Positions 9,600 through 17,495 of a DNA stretch of 25,866 nucleotides are shown here, in pieces (the stretch's first letter is position 1; each line of letters opens with the position of its first letter). The position numbers and the translations under genes are program-made. The notes below the pieces were generated by a model. That model did no database searches. It was not told the origin of the DNA and saw nothing but the letters and a program-made list of their open reading frames with translations. Source of the DNA: Deltaproteobacteria bacterium (lineage in GTDB: Bacteria; Desulfobacterota; Syntrophia; Syntrophales; UBA5619); contig JAPLJW010000343.1 in the NCBI GenBank assembly GCA_026388365.1, forward strand, positions 1-25,866, in the 5' to 3' direction.

Positions 9600-10529
9600 T
9601 TGACATCTGTTGACCATGATCTGGTTATTTTGGGTGGGGGACCCGCAGGGCTGACGGCGGGCTTGTATGCCGCGCGGTCCCGCCTGGACGTGGTGTTGCT
9701 GGAGGGCAGGGCCTGCGGGGGGCAGATGATGACCTATGAGTCGGTGGAAAATTATCCCGGCTTTCCGGAAGGGATCGAAGCCCCGGAACTGGTTCAAAGG
9801 ATGGTCGATCAGGCGACCAGGTTCGGCTTGAAAATCGTAAAGGATAAGGCGCTGTCCGTCGAGGTTCATCCGAACAAACCTGAAAAGACCATTGTGCTGA
9901 AAGACGGGGCGATCCGCTGCAAATCGATCATCGTCGCGACCGGCGCCCATGCACGCAAAATCGATGTGGAGGGCGAGGATCGGCTTACAGGGAAGGGGGT
10001 TTCCTACTGCGCGACCTGCGATGGAGCCTTCTTCGAAGATTGCATCATTTCCGTCGTCGGGGGCGGGGATCAGGCCGTTGAAGAGGCGATCTATCTGACG
10101 AAGTTCGGGCGGCAGGTGAATATCATCCATCGGAGAAACGAATTGCGCGCCACAAAGGTGATCCAGGAGAGGGCCTTCAACAACCCCAAGATCAAATTCA
10201 TCTGGGACACGGTTGTCACAAGTATCCATGGGGATGAATTGGTCGATCGCGTTACGCTGAAGAATGTGAAAACCGGCGATGTTTCGGAGATGGCCATCGA
10301 CAGCGTCTTCATCTTTGTCGGAACCCTGCCGTCCTCGGAATTTCTGAACAACGCCGTATCCCTGGATAAGGATGGGTTTATCATCGTCACCAAGGAGATG
10401 GAGACGAACGTGCCGGGCATTTATGCGGCCGGGGATGTGATCAGCAAGCGCCTGCGGCAAATCTCATCTTCGGTGGGAGAAGGAGCAACCGCCGCGTTTA
10501 ACGCGGAAAAGTATTTGGAGAGCCTGTAA
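9600..10529 (+). CDS. trxB: Thioredoxin reductase
   Basis: FAD/NADPH enzyme that reduces thioredoxin, here in the electron path to the selenoprotein reductase. The 309-residue length is normal. The FAD motif GGGPAGLTAG is at 12-21, the redox CATC at Cys137/Cys140, the NADPH motif VVGGGDQAVEEA near 153 with HRRNELRA after it, and the C-terminal FAD motif YAAGDV near 280. An in-frame stop lies directly before the TTG at 9600, and GAGGTG is five bases upstream, so TTG is the start. It lies between the component B and component C genes, as expected for a grd-dedicated reductase. Confidence 0.93.
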   Translation: MTSVDHDLVILGGGPAGLTAGLYAARSRLDVVLLEGRACGGQMMTYESVENYPGFPEGIEAPELVQRMVDQATRFGLKIVKDKALSVEVHPNKPEKTIVLKDGAIRCKSIIVATGAHARKIDVEGEDRLTGKGVSYCATCDGAFFEDCIISVVGGGDQAVEEAIYLTKFGRQVNIIHRRNELRATKVIQERAFNNPKIKFIWDTVVTSIHGDELVDRVTLKNVKTGDVSEMAIDSVFIFVGTLPSSEFLNNAVSLDKDGFIIVTKEMETNVPGIYAAGDVISKRLRQISSSVGEGATAAFNAEKYLESL

Positions 10530-10576
10530 GGGTTGTCAAACAGCAGTTGTCAACCAATAAATGGAGGATAAGCAAT

Positions 10577-12112
10577 ATGCCGAACGCAGCCGTTAAAAGC
10601 ACCGTGTACTGTCTTAACCATACGCCTGAACTCGGTATGTATTATGGCACGACTCCCTACTTGGAGCGCCATGACAAACCGGATTCAACCTTTCTTGCTA
10701 ATCTTCCGAAGTTTGTCCAGCCCTACGCCGATGCGTTGCGCTATGCACCCAACCTGACGTTCATCGGTGCGATGACCCTGGAGCAACTGGAGGCGCGGCC
10801 TCGTCCGTGGCATGCCAACCTTTTGGACGCGCCGACGCGTTTTGGGAAGTATGGTGAAATCATGCCTGAGGATGAATTCCTCGGTCTGATGAATATCAAT
10901 GATGTCTTTGATCTGATTTGGCTCGAAACCGGCTTTACTGCCGCGGTTCGGGAAAAACTTCTCACCCATCCGGTTCTTCCCGCCGAGGTTCTCAAGCGCC
11001 TGAAGGCCGGCCAGAAAGGATCCGCCATCCAGGATGAGATCGCCAAGAACGGCGCCCTTCCCCTGTACTGCGGCGGTCAGGTGGTCGGGTGCTGCCGCCG
11101 GGGCCACGAGTCCGATGAGTCGCTTGCGGCGCACGTCATGCTGGAGAACATTGCCAGCAAGGCGGGCGGCTTACTGGCCCTCCTGCATCTGATCAAGAAG
11201 GCCGGTCTACGTCCCAGTGATATCGACTTCGTGGTCGAATGCTCCGAAGAGGCGGCGGGTGACATGAACCAGCGCGGCGGCGGCAATCTTGCCAAGGCGA
11301 TTGCGGAGATCGCCGACTGTGTCAATGCCGGCGGCCTGGATGTCCGGGCTTTCTGCGCGGGTCCGGTGGCCGCACTGATCACCGGTGCAGCGCTTGTGGC
11401 TTCAGGGGCCCGCAAGAACGTCGTCGTACTTGCGGGCGGTGCTTTGCCCAAGCTCTTCATGAATGCGCGCGACCATGTTAAAAAGGAACTTCCGGCCCTT
11501 GAGAACTGCCTGGGCAACTTCGCGGTGCTTCTTACTCCCGACGACGGAAAGACTCCGGTCATGCGGCTGGACGCCATCGGAAAGCATTCAGTCGGAGCCG
11601 GCGCTTCGCCTCAGGCCGTGACCACCGCTCTGGTTTGGGAGCCTCTGCAGAAGGCGGGTTTGAAGTTTTCCGATGTGGACAAATATGCGCCTGAGCTTCA
11701 TATTCCCGAGATTACTCTTCCTGCCGGAGCCGGAGACGTTCCCGAGGGCAACTATAAAATGATTGCGGCTCTCGCGGTCATGAAGGGTCAACTGGAACGT
11801 TCGGCCATCAAAGATTTTGTTGCCAAGCATGGTATGCCCGGCTTTGCCCACACGCAGGGGCACATTCCATCGGGTATCCCTTTTATCGGGCACGCCGTCG
11901 ATGCCATCGCCTCGGGCGCCATGAAGCGCGCCATGATCATCGGCAAAGGCAGTCTCTTCCTGGCCAGGATGACCAACCTTTCTGATGGCGCATCGTTCTT
12001 TCTGGAAGCGTCGTCGGGCGAACCGGCCGGCGGGCTCACCCGCGATGACGTGAAGAACGTGCTGCTGGATACGTTGGCGGATCTCGCCGGTTCCCTGCAG
12101 AAAAAAAAGTGA
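10577..12112 (+). CDS. grdC: Glycine reductase component C, beta subunit
   Basis: Part of component C, which takes the carboxymethyl-selenoether from GrdA and releases acetyl phosphate. 511 residues; the N-terminal VYCLNHTPELGMYYGTTPYLER, the Cys-containing GGQVVGCCRRG, and the glycine-rich C-terminal half (GHIPSGIPFIGHA, IIGKGSLFLARMTNLSDGASF) are characteristic of GrdC, whose fold is related to ketoacyl-ACP synthase III. GGAGGAT seven bases before the ATG at 10577 fixes the start. Its stop is 16 bp from grdD, its obligatory partner. It is shared by glycine, sarcosine and betaine reductases, so it does not reveal the substrate. Confidence 0.93.
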   Translation: MPNAAVKSTVYCLNHTPELGMYYGTTPYLERHDKPDSTFLANLPKFVQPYADALRYAPNLTFIGAMTLEQLEARPRPWHANLLDAPTRFGKYGEIMPEDEFLGLMNINDVFDLIWLETGFTAAVREKLLTHPVLPAEVLKRLKAGQKGSAIQDEIAKNGALPLYCGGQVVGCCRRGHESDESLAAHVMLENIASKAGGLLALLHLIKKAGLRPSDIDFVVECSEEAAGDMNQRGGGNLAKAIAEIADCVNAGGLDVRAFCAGPVAALITGAALVASGARKNVVVLAGGALPKLFMNARDHVKKELPALENCLGNFAVLLTPDDGKTPVMRLDAIGKHSVGAGASPQAVTTALVWEPLQKAGLKFSDVDKYAPELHIPEITLPAGAGDVPEGNYKMIAALAVMKGQLERSAIKDFVAKHGMPGFAHTQGHIPSGIPFIGHAVDAIASGAMKRAMIIGKGSLFLARMTNLSDGASFFLEASSGEPAGGLTRDDVKNVLLDTLADLAGSLQKKK

Positions 12113-12128
12113 GGGGGGGGGAGGTCTG

Positions 12129-13280
12129 ATGATGATGAACAAACAAAAGCTTATCGGTGATGCCTTGGCGGAGTTGGTGGGACAGGCCCGCACCGGTGGC
12201 CCCAAAGTCCGCGTGGGCCTCTTGGCTGCGGGCAGCGAACTTGGTACAGATGAACTCTTGCGTGGAGCGGTTCTCGCTACGGCCCAGGATTCCCGGCTTC
12301 AGGTGGTGGCCATCGGAGCCAAGGTGCCTGGGTACGACCATCTGGAATGGATCGAAACACCCGATCGCGAGGCGGACATAGCCGCAGCCATGGAATCAGC
12401 CCTCAATGACGGCCGTATTGGCGGGGCCGTCGCGCTCCATTACCCCTTTCCTTTGGGAGTGACCACCATCGGGCGTGTCCTCACCCCGGCCAGGGGCGAG
12501 CCTTTGCTCATTGCCTCGTCCACCGGAATGTCCGCGACGTCCAGGACTGAGGCCATGTTGCTGAACGCCGTGTACGGCATCGCCGTGGCCAAGGCCCTCG
12601 GAATTGCGAAACCCACCGTGGGTATTCTTAACCTGGATGGCGCCGCCGCGGTTCAACGCGCGCTGGGTCGCCTGTTGGAACGCGGCTACGACGTCTGCTT
12701 AGGCAGCAGCGTGCGGGCCGACGGAGGCGCTCTTCTCCGCGGCAACGACCTTCTGGCGGGCGCCGTGGACCTCTGCGTGTGTGATACGCTCACCGGCAAT
12801 GTGCTCATGAAGCTCTTTTCCGCCTTTAACACCGGTGGTGGCTACGAAGCGCTCGGTTGGGGCTATGGGCCCTCCGTGGGTGAAAACTGGACGAAAATCG
12901 TGAGCATCATTTCCCGGGCGTCCGGTGCGCCGGTCATTGCCAACTCCCTTTGTTACACGGCGTCTCTCATCCGGGGAAAACTGGTTCATCACGTCCAGCG
13001 TGAGCTCGCAGCCGCCAAAAAAGCAGGGCTGGATGAAGTCATGTCTTCCCTTGCTCCCAAGACAGAGAGTGCGGAAGAGGTGTCGGCGCCTCCGCCGAAA
13101 CCCACGGATTCGGAAATCCTGGGCGTCGATGTGCTTTCTATTGAAGAGGCGGTGAAGGCGCTCTGGAAAACCGGCATCTATGCGGAATCCGCGATGGGTT
13201 GCACGGGTCCGGTGGTAAAGGTGCCAGGCGACTCGCTGGAGCGGTCGATGGAAGTCTTGAAGAAAACCGGCTATCTGTAA
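12129..13280 (+). CDS. grdD: Glycine reductase component C, alpha subunit
   Basis: Acetyl-thioester-forming subunit of component C, 383 residues. Cys358 in AMGCTGPVVKV sits almost exactly where the known GrdD protein carries the cysteine that forms the acetyl thioester before phosphate release. The body resembles the PlsX/phosphotransacetylase fold (GILNLDGAAAVQRAL, NTGGGYEALGWGYG). Three tandem ATG codons follow a GGGAGG site; the first is given as start. A linker of about 25 residues rich in Pro, Ser and Glu (near 315-335) separates the main body from the Cys-bearing C-terminal segment. Confidence 0.93.
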   Translation: MMMNKQKLIGDALAELVGQARTGGPKVRVGLLAAGSELGTDELLRGAVLATAQDSRLQVVAIGAKVPGYDHLEWIETPDREADIAAAMESALNDGRIGGAVALHYPFPLGVTTIGRVLTPARGEPLLIASSTGMSATSRTEAMLLNAVYGIAVAKALGIAKPTVGILNLDGAAAVQRALGRLLERGYDVCLGSSVRADGGALLRGNDLLAGAVDLCVCDTLTGNVLMKLFSAFNTGGGYEALGWGYGPSVGENWTKIVSIISRASGAPVIANSLCYTASLIRGKLVHHVQRELAAAKKAGLDEVMSSLAPKTESAEEVSAPPPKPTDSEILGVDVLSIEEAVKALWKTGIYAESAMGCTGPVVKVPGDSLERSMEVLKKTGYL

Positions 13281-13357
13281 GGACTTTCCATGTTTTTTGC
13301 GGGGGCGGGATTTATACGGTTTCATAGATTACTGGAGAAGATTTGGAGAAGAAACTT

Positions 13358-13678
13358 ATGTTGATTATCAATGCGGACAATTTTGAGGCGGAAGTTACGA
13401 AAAGTGAACAGCCCGTCGTGGTGGACCTCTGGGGACCCAAGTGCGGTCCATGCCTTGCCTTAATGCCGGATGTCGAGGCCCTGGCTGGAGAATACGCGGG
13501 AAAAGTCAAATTCGGCAAACTCAATGTCATGGAAAACCGCCGGCTCGCCATTGCCCTCAAGGTTATGGGAGTTCCGACATTTCTCTTTTACAAGGGAGGC
13601 GAGCAGAAAGAACGGATAACGGGTGATCAGGTGGCCTTGGAAGCCATCCGCGCCGGAGCGGAGCGGCTTCTATCTTAA
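13358..13678 (+). CDS. trxA: Thioredoxin of the glycine reductase cluster
   Basis: Small disulfide carrier (106 residues), with the redox pair Cys29/Cys32 in WGPKCGPC, and VPTFLFYKGGE with the cis-proline near residue 70. The active-site sequence GPKCGPC differs from the usual WCGPC by having Gly-Pro-Lys before the first Cys, a style seen in amino-acid-reductase thioredoxins as I recall. I take the ATG at 13358, six to seven bases after GGAGAAG; a TTG at 13343 is in frame. It lies between grdD and grdA and should be reduced by the TrxB at 9600-10529. Confidence 0.9.
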   Translation: MLIINADNFEAEVTKSEQPVVVDLWGPKCGPCLALMPDVEALAGEYAGKVKFGKLNVMENRRLAIALKVMGVPTFLFYKGGEQKERITGDQVALEAIRAGAERLLS

Positions 13679-13709
13679 TGATGCAGCAAATTCTATGAGG
13701 AGGTGAGAA

Positions 13710-14186
13710 ATGGGAAAGTTATCAGGCAAAAAGTTGATCCTCTTGGGGGAACGGGACGGAGTTCCCAGTCCCGCCATGGAGGCCTGCTTTGCCGGCAGCG
13801 GAGCTGAGGTGGTCTTTTCGGCCACCGAATGCTTTGTCTGAACGGCGGCAGGAGCAATGGACCTGCAGAATCAGCAGCGGATTCTCGATGCCGCCAAGCA
13901 ATACGGCGCCGAGAACACGGTTGTGCTGCTCGGTTCCTCCGATCCCGAGGGAGCCGGGCTTTATGCTGAAACGGTTACCGCAGGCGATCCGACCTTCGCA
14001 GGTCCATTGGCAGGAGTCTCGTTGGGACTCCCTGTTTACCATGTGTTCGATGAAACCATCAAAGCCGAAGCTGATCCGGGTGCTTGGGAAGAGCAAGTCG
14101 CTATGATGGAAATGGTGCTCGACACCGCAAAGTTGGCTGGATCCGTAGCGAGTATGCGCGACCAGCACAGCAAGGTTAAGCTGTAA
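13710..14186 (+). CDS. grdA: Selenoprotein A of glycine reductase (in-frame UGA = Sec44)
   Basis: The frame from ATG 13710 passes through TGA at 13839-13841 and ends at TAA 14184-14186, giving 158 residues, the usual GrdA length. The site [13 protein letters not shown] with Cys41 and Sec44 is the defining GrdA redox motif. The protein carries the carboxymethyl group from component B to component C as a selenoether and is then reduced by thioredoxin. The AGGAGGTG ribosome site lies just upstream. A conventional caller would miss the first third and start at the ATG 13857. Confidence 0.95.
13839..13866 (+). promoter_or_regulatory. UGA selenocysteine codon and possible SECIS hairpin in grdA
   Basis: Six bases after the TGA, GCAGG (13848-13852) pairs with CCTGC (13862-13866) around a nine-base loop. 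This fits a bacterial SECIS, but the stem is short and the region is also conserved for its protein sequence, so the structure is less certain than in grdB. Confidence 0.5.
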
Positions 14187-14194
14187 CGGTTTGT

Positions 14195-14224
14195 CCACGG
14201 AACCGCTTCCAAGCGGTTCCGTGG
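14195..14224 (+). terminator. Strong hairpin after grdA
   Basis: CCACGGAACCGCTT and AAGCGGTTCCGTGG are perfect 14-base complements separated by CC, nine bases after the grdA stop. In practice a 12-pair stem with a six-base loop would form. No T run follows, so it may act as a weak or factor-assisted terminator, an RNase barrier that stabilises the selenoprotein message, or a processing point before ackA. Confidence 0.55.
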
Positions 14225-14382
14225 AGTTCCGTTCAGTGAAATTTGCATCCTCCCGATCATTTTCCACCGACCAAACCGGGCAACCCTCTTTCAAGCGTGC
14301 CGGAACAAATTCTCAGGTGCAAGCATGCATTGATCGACGGAAACAAAAACAACTCATCAGGAGCCTTCGAGAGATTATCACC

Positions 14383-15597
14383 ATGAATATCTTGGTTATC
14401 AATGCAGGCAGTTCATCTGTTAAGTTCACTTGTATGAACAGTGAAGACTTTACCGTCCTCGCTTCAGGGTTGGTGGAACGGATCGGTTTAACGGGGACAC
14501 TTTTCCATTACAAGCGCCATGGTTCTGAAAAGATCACGAAAGAAGTGACCGTCGAGAAAACCAGACAGGCCGTGACCCTCATCACTTCTTACCTGTGCGA
14601 TGCCAAGGTGGGTGTGATGAAATCCCTGGATGAGATCGTCGCCATCGGACATCGCGTCGTCCATGGAGGGGAAAAAATCACTGCGCCGGCGCTCATCGAC
14701 AGCCAGGTCAAAAGCGTGATCGAAGCCTGTATTGAAATAGCCCCGCTTCACAATCCCCCGAACCTGGAGGGCATCAAGGCCTGTGAAGAGGTTTTTCCCG
14801 ATATTCCGCAGGTGGGTGTTTTCGACACGGCATTTCACGCCACCATGCCCCCCAGGGCCTATCTGTACGCCCTTCCCCTCAAACTCTACCGGAATGACCG
14901 CGTGCGCCGGTACGGCTTCCACGGTACCAGCCATAAATACGTTGCTCGTGAAGCGGCTCGCTACCTGAATCAGGGCATGAATGGCTTGAAGCTCATAACC
15001 TGTCACCTGGGCAACGGAAGCAGCATAACCGCGGTGAAAGACGGCCGTTGTATCGACACCAGCATGGGGTTCACTCCTCTGGAAGGGTTGATGATGGGCA
15101 CGCGATGTGGCGATCTTGACCCGGCGATCATCATTTATCTGATGGACCGCAAGAAAATGACCGTCGCAGAAGTCAATGAAGTGCTGAATAAAAAGAGCGG
15201 CATGCTCGGCCTGGCAGACATTGGAAGCAGCGATCTGCGAGACGTGCAACAGAAGATCATGGAAGGACATGCTCAAGCCAAAGCCGCATTCGAGGTGTTC
15301 TGCTACAGGATTCGAAAGTATATCGGAGCTTATACTGCAGCCATGAATGGTGTCGACGTTATCGTGTTCACTGCGGGAATAGGTGAGAATTCAGAAATGG
15401 TCAGGGCCGCCGTGTGCTGTGACATGGAAGGTCTGGGAATCGTCCTGGATACTCAAAAAAACGCCTCTTTGAACCATTCCAAAGGAGAAATCAGCAAGCC
15501 GGAAAGTAAGGTGAAGATTCTTATCATCCCTACAAACGAGGAGCTGCAGATCGCCCGCGAGGCCATGGAAGTGCTGAATTCACGGGAAAAGGTGTGA
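14383..15597 (+). CDS. ackA: Acetate kinase
   Basis: Converts acetyl phosphate and ADP to acetate and ATP, collecting the energy from component C. 404 residues from the ATG at 14383, with NAGSSSVKF (7-15), HRVVHGGE near 90, FDTAFHATMP near 147, GFHGTSHKYV near 180, LGNGSSITAV and FTAGIGEN, all acetate kinase signatures. An open frame extends 192 bases upstream, but NILVINAGSSS is the normal N terminus. The ribosome site is weak (CAGGAG is about 20 bases away). It is about 200 bp after grdA, behind the 14195 hairpin, so it could be expressed at a different level from the reductase genes. Confidence 0.95.
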   Translation: MNILVINAGSSSVKFTCMNSEDFTVLASGLVERIGLTGTLFHYKRHGSEKITKEVTVEKTRQAVTLITSYLCDAKVGVMKSLDEIVAIGHRVVHGGEKITAPALIDSQVKSVIEACIEIAPLHNPPNLEGIKACEEVFPDIPQVGVFDTAFHATMPPRAYLYALPLKLYRNDRVRRYGFHGTSHKYVAREAARYLNQGMNGLKLITCHLGNGSSITAVKDGRCIDTSMGFTPLEGLMMGTRCGDLDPAIIIYLMDRKKMTVAEVNEVLNKKSGMLGLADIGSSDLRDVQQKIMEGHAQAKAAFEVFCYRIRKYIGAYTAAMNGVDVIVFTAGIGENSEMVRAAVCCDMEGLGIVLDTQKNASLNHSKGEISKPESKVKILIIPTNEELQIAREAMEVLNSREKV

Positions 15598-15745
15598 TGG
15601 GATAAGGGAAGACCATCAAGCTTTTTGCAACTGAATACATAGAGCAATGATAAAAATATCGTTGTAAATTGACCTTCTCCTGGAAAACCAGTCCGGCGGG
15701 GCAAGAATTTTGATTTAATCGGTCAGTCGTACCGGAGGGTATAAT

Positions 15746-16609
15746 ATGAACAAGAACGACCTCATAAAAGTAGCATCTGATTTTGTAGAAAAAGCAGAAG
15801 ATAATTTGATTTCAAAGGAAGTCGCTATTTCGGAGAATGTTGTGGGGATTAGGATTTTTCAAACTCCCCTTTTCGCTTGTGCAAAAGCAGATGACGAAAA
15901 ATTTTATCTGTTAAAAGATCCATCGTCAATAGGGAAACATTTCATACTTCCCCAAGAATGGTTACCGCAAGCAAAGACTGTAATATCATTTTTCTTGCCT
16001 TTTACTGAAAAAGTTAGAGAGAGTAATGCAAGAGATATGTCATGGCCCTCGGAAGAATGGCTTCATGGACGGATTGAAGGTCAAGCTTTTATCAATAAGC
16101 TTTGCTTATATTTGAAGTCAGAATTATTGCATGCCGGATATCAATGCATTGTACCTTCGTTGGATGAAAGATTCTGGGTAAAACTCGGATTGCATAACAT
16201 TTCACCTTATCCCGATAATACCGAAGAAACCTTCTTATCATTTACAAGCAATTGGTCTGAAAGACATGTAGCTTTTGTGTGCGGCCAAGGAACATTTGGA
16301 CTTTCAAAAGGATTGATCACCCGAAAAGGCATTGCAGGGAGATTCGGCAGCATCATCACAGATTTGCCGTTATCCCCGGACAAAAGAGACTATCAGGATA
16401 TCTATGAATACTGCTTAATGTGTGGTGCATGCGGAAATAATTGTCCGGCTAATGCGATCTCAATAGAGAAGGGCAAAAATCATAAAATATGCGCTGAATT
16501 TCTGGATAAAACGGCGCTACGATTCAAACCCCGAGTAGGTTGTGGAAAATGTCAAATAAACGTGCCTTGTGAAAGCCGCAGACCAGGGAAAAACAGTTTA
16601 ACCATTTAA
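15746..16609 (+). CDS. Two-[4Fe-4S] cluster protein, QueG/reductive-dehalogenase-like
   Basis: 287-residue soluble protein of uncertain role. The C-terminal part has CLMCGACGNNCP (Cys223, 226, 229, 233) and a second set Cys249, Cys266, Cys269 and Cys275 (VGCGKCQINVPC), the double-cluster layout of epoxyqueuosine reductase and related cobalamin-linked reductases. The N-terminal 200 residues include AKTVISFFLPF and the GTFGLSKGLIT segment typical of that superfamily. QueG itself is usually longer (above 300) with extra C-terminal repeats, so I do not name it QueG. GGAGGG six bases before the ATG supports the start. Codons are visibly more AT-rich than in ackA or the downstream genes, which suggests separate origin. 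Confidence 0.75.
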   Translation: MNKNDLIKVASDFVEKAEDNLISKEVAISENVVGIRIFQTPLFACAKADDEKFYLLKDPSSIGKHFILPQEWLPQAKTVISFFLPFTEKVRESNARDMSWPSEEWLHGRIEGQAFINKLCLYLKSELLHAGYQCIVPSLDERFWVKLGLHNISPYPDNTEETFLSFTSNWSERHVAFVCGQGTFGLSKGLITRKGIAGRFGSIITDLPLSPDKRDYQDIYEYCLMCGACGNNCPANAISIEKGKNHKICAEFLDKTALRFKPRVGCGKCQINVPCESRRPGKNSLTI

Positions 16610-16798
16610 TCTACTTTTGCAAGAACGCACCCAGCCATATGCCGGACGTCCTTGCTATCCCACATCCAGTAAAATCCGCGCATCCAGAACGCGATATTGC
16701 TGTTCTTGAATTATCCGCGTTCGAATAACGCCGAGAATCTTTGCCTGCCACCACAGAGGGTTCTCTCTCAAATTTGTCGGAAAAGGCTCAGAAAGATC

Positions 16799-17479
16799 TT
16801 ACCGCAATACGATCAGGGCATCGACCGCAACCGGCCTGCTTCCCTGAATAATCAGGGGATTGATATCGATTGCCTGGATTTCTTCACGCTCCAAACCGAT
16901 TCTGCCGACCGCCATGAGATATTGAATCAGCGAACCGGCATCCACCGCCGGCATACCCCGGATCGCACCCAGGATTTTCTTCCCCCTGATTTCCGTCAGC
17001 ATCTCCCCGGCGTCCGCTTCAGACAGCGGCGCCGGTCGAAACGTGACATCCTCCAGGATCTCGGTCAATATCCCCCCCAGACCGAACATGACGCAGGGAC
17101 CGAACTGGGGATCGCGGATCATCCCGATCACCAGCTCCCGCCCCCCCTTGATCATCTCCTGAACCAGAAATCCCCCCCCCCTTGCGGGAGAAGCCGCGCT
17201 GATCCGATGAAAGGCAAGCTCCAGGTCAGCTTCATTGCGCAAGTCTACCTCCACGAGCCCGCTTTCGGTCTTGTGGCTCACCTCCGGAGAACACACTTTC
17301 AGCACCACCGGATAGCCGATGCCTTCCGCGGCCTTTCTCACCTCTTCCCAGTTCTGCGCCAAAATCCCCTTCGCCGTCGGAATGCCGAAACCCGCCAACA
17401 GCCGGGCGCTTTCAAATTCCGAAAGGGTCTTGGGGTTTTGTCCCCTGTCCGGGTTTGAGATCATCTCTTTTTCAGTCAT
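16799..17479 (-). CDS. ADP-forming acetate/acyl-CoA synthetase, beta subunit
   Basis: ATP-grasp subunit (226 residues) of the split ADP-forming acyl-CoA synthetase; it binds nucleotide and accepts phosphate from the alpha-subunit histidine. It opens with a short disordered stretch and then SEFESARLLAGFGIPTAKG; GYPVVLKVCSPEVSHKTESGLVEV carries the conserved His, and GFLVQEMIKGGRELVIGM and AIDINPLII are ATP-grasp signatures. Length is normal for the beta subunit. It starts 16 bp after the alpha gene with AAGGAGA upstream of the ATG. It is the last gene of the minus-strand acyl-CoA cluster, where it would make ATP from acetyl-CoA or another thioester. Confidence 0.9.
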   Translation of the reverse strand: MTEKEMISNPDRGQNPKTLSEFESARLLAGFGIPTAKGILAQNWEEVRKAAEGIGYPVVLKVCSPEVSHKTESGLVEVDLRNEADLELAFHRISAASPARGGGFLVQEMIKGGRELVIGMIRDPQFGPCVMFGLGGILTEILEDVTFRPAPLSEADAGEMLTEIRGKKILGAIRGMPAVDAGSLIQYLMAVGRIGLEREEIQAIDINPLIIQGSRPVAVDALIVLR

Positions 17480-17495
17480 AGTCCATCTGTCTCCT

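Noticed and set aside
13857..14186. Separate short gene starting at the ATG after the grdA TGA
   Set aside because: The homology begins at 13710 and crosses the TGA at the known selenocysteine position, so this is the C-terminal part of grdA.
16610..16798. Bidirectional terminator between the convergent genes
   Set aside because: No stem with a T run was found on either strand in this gap.
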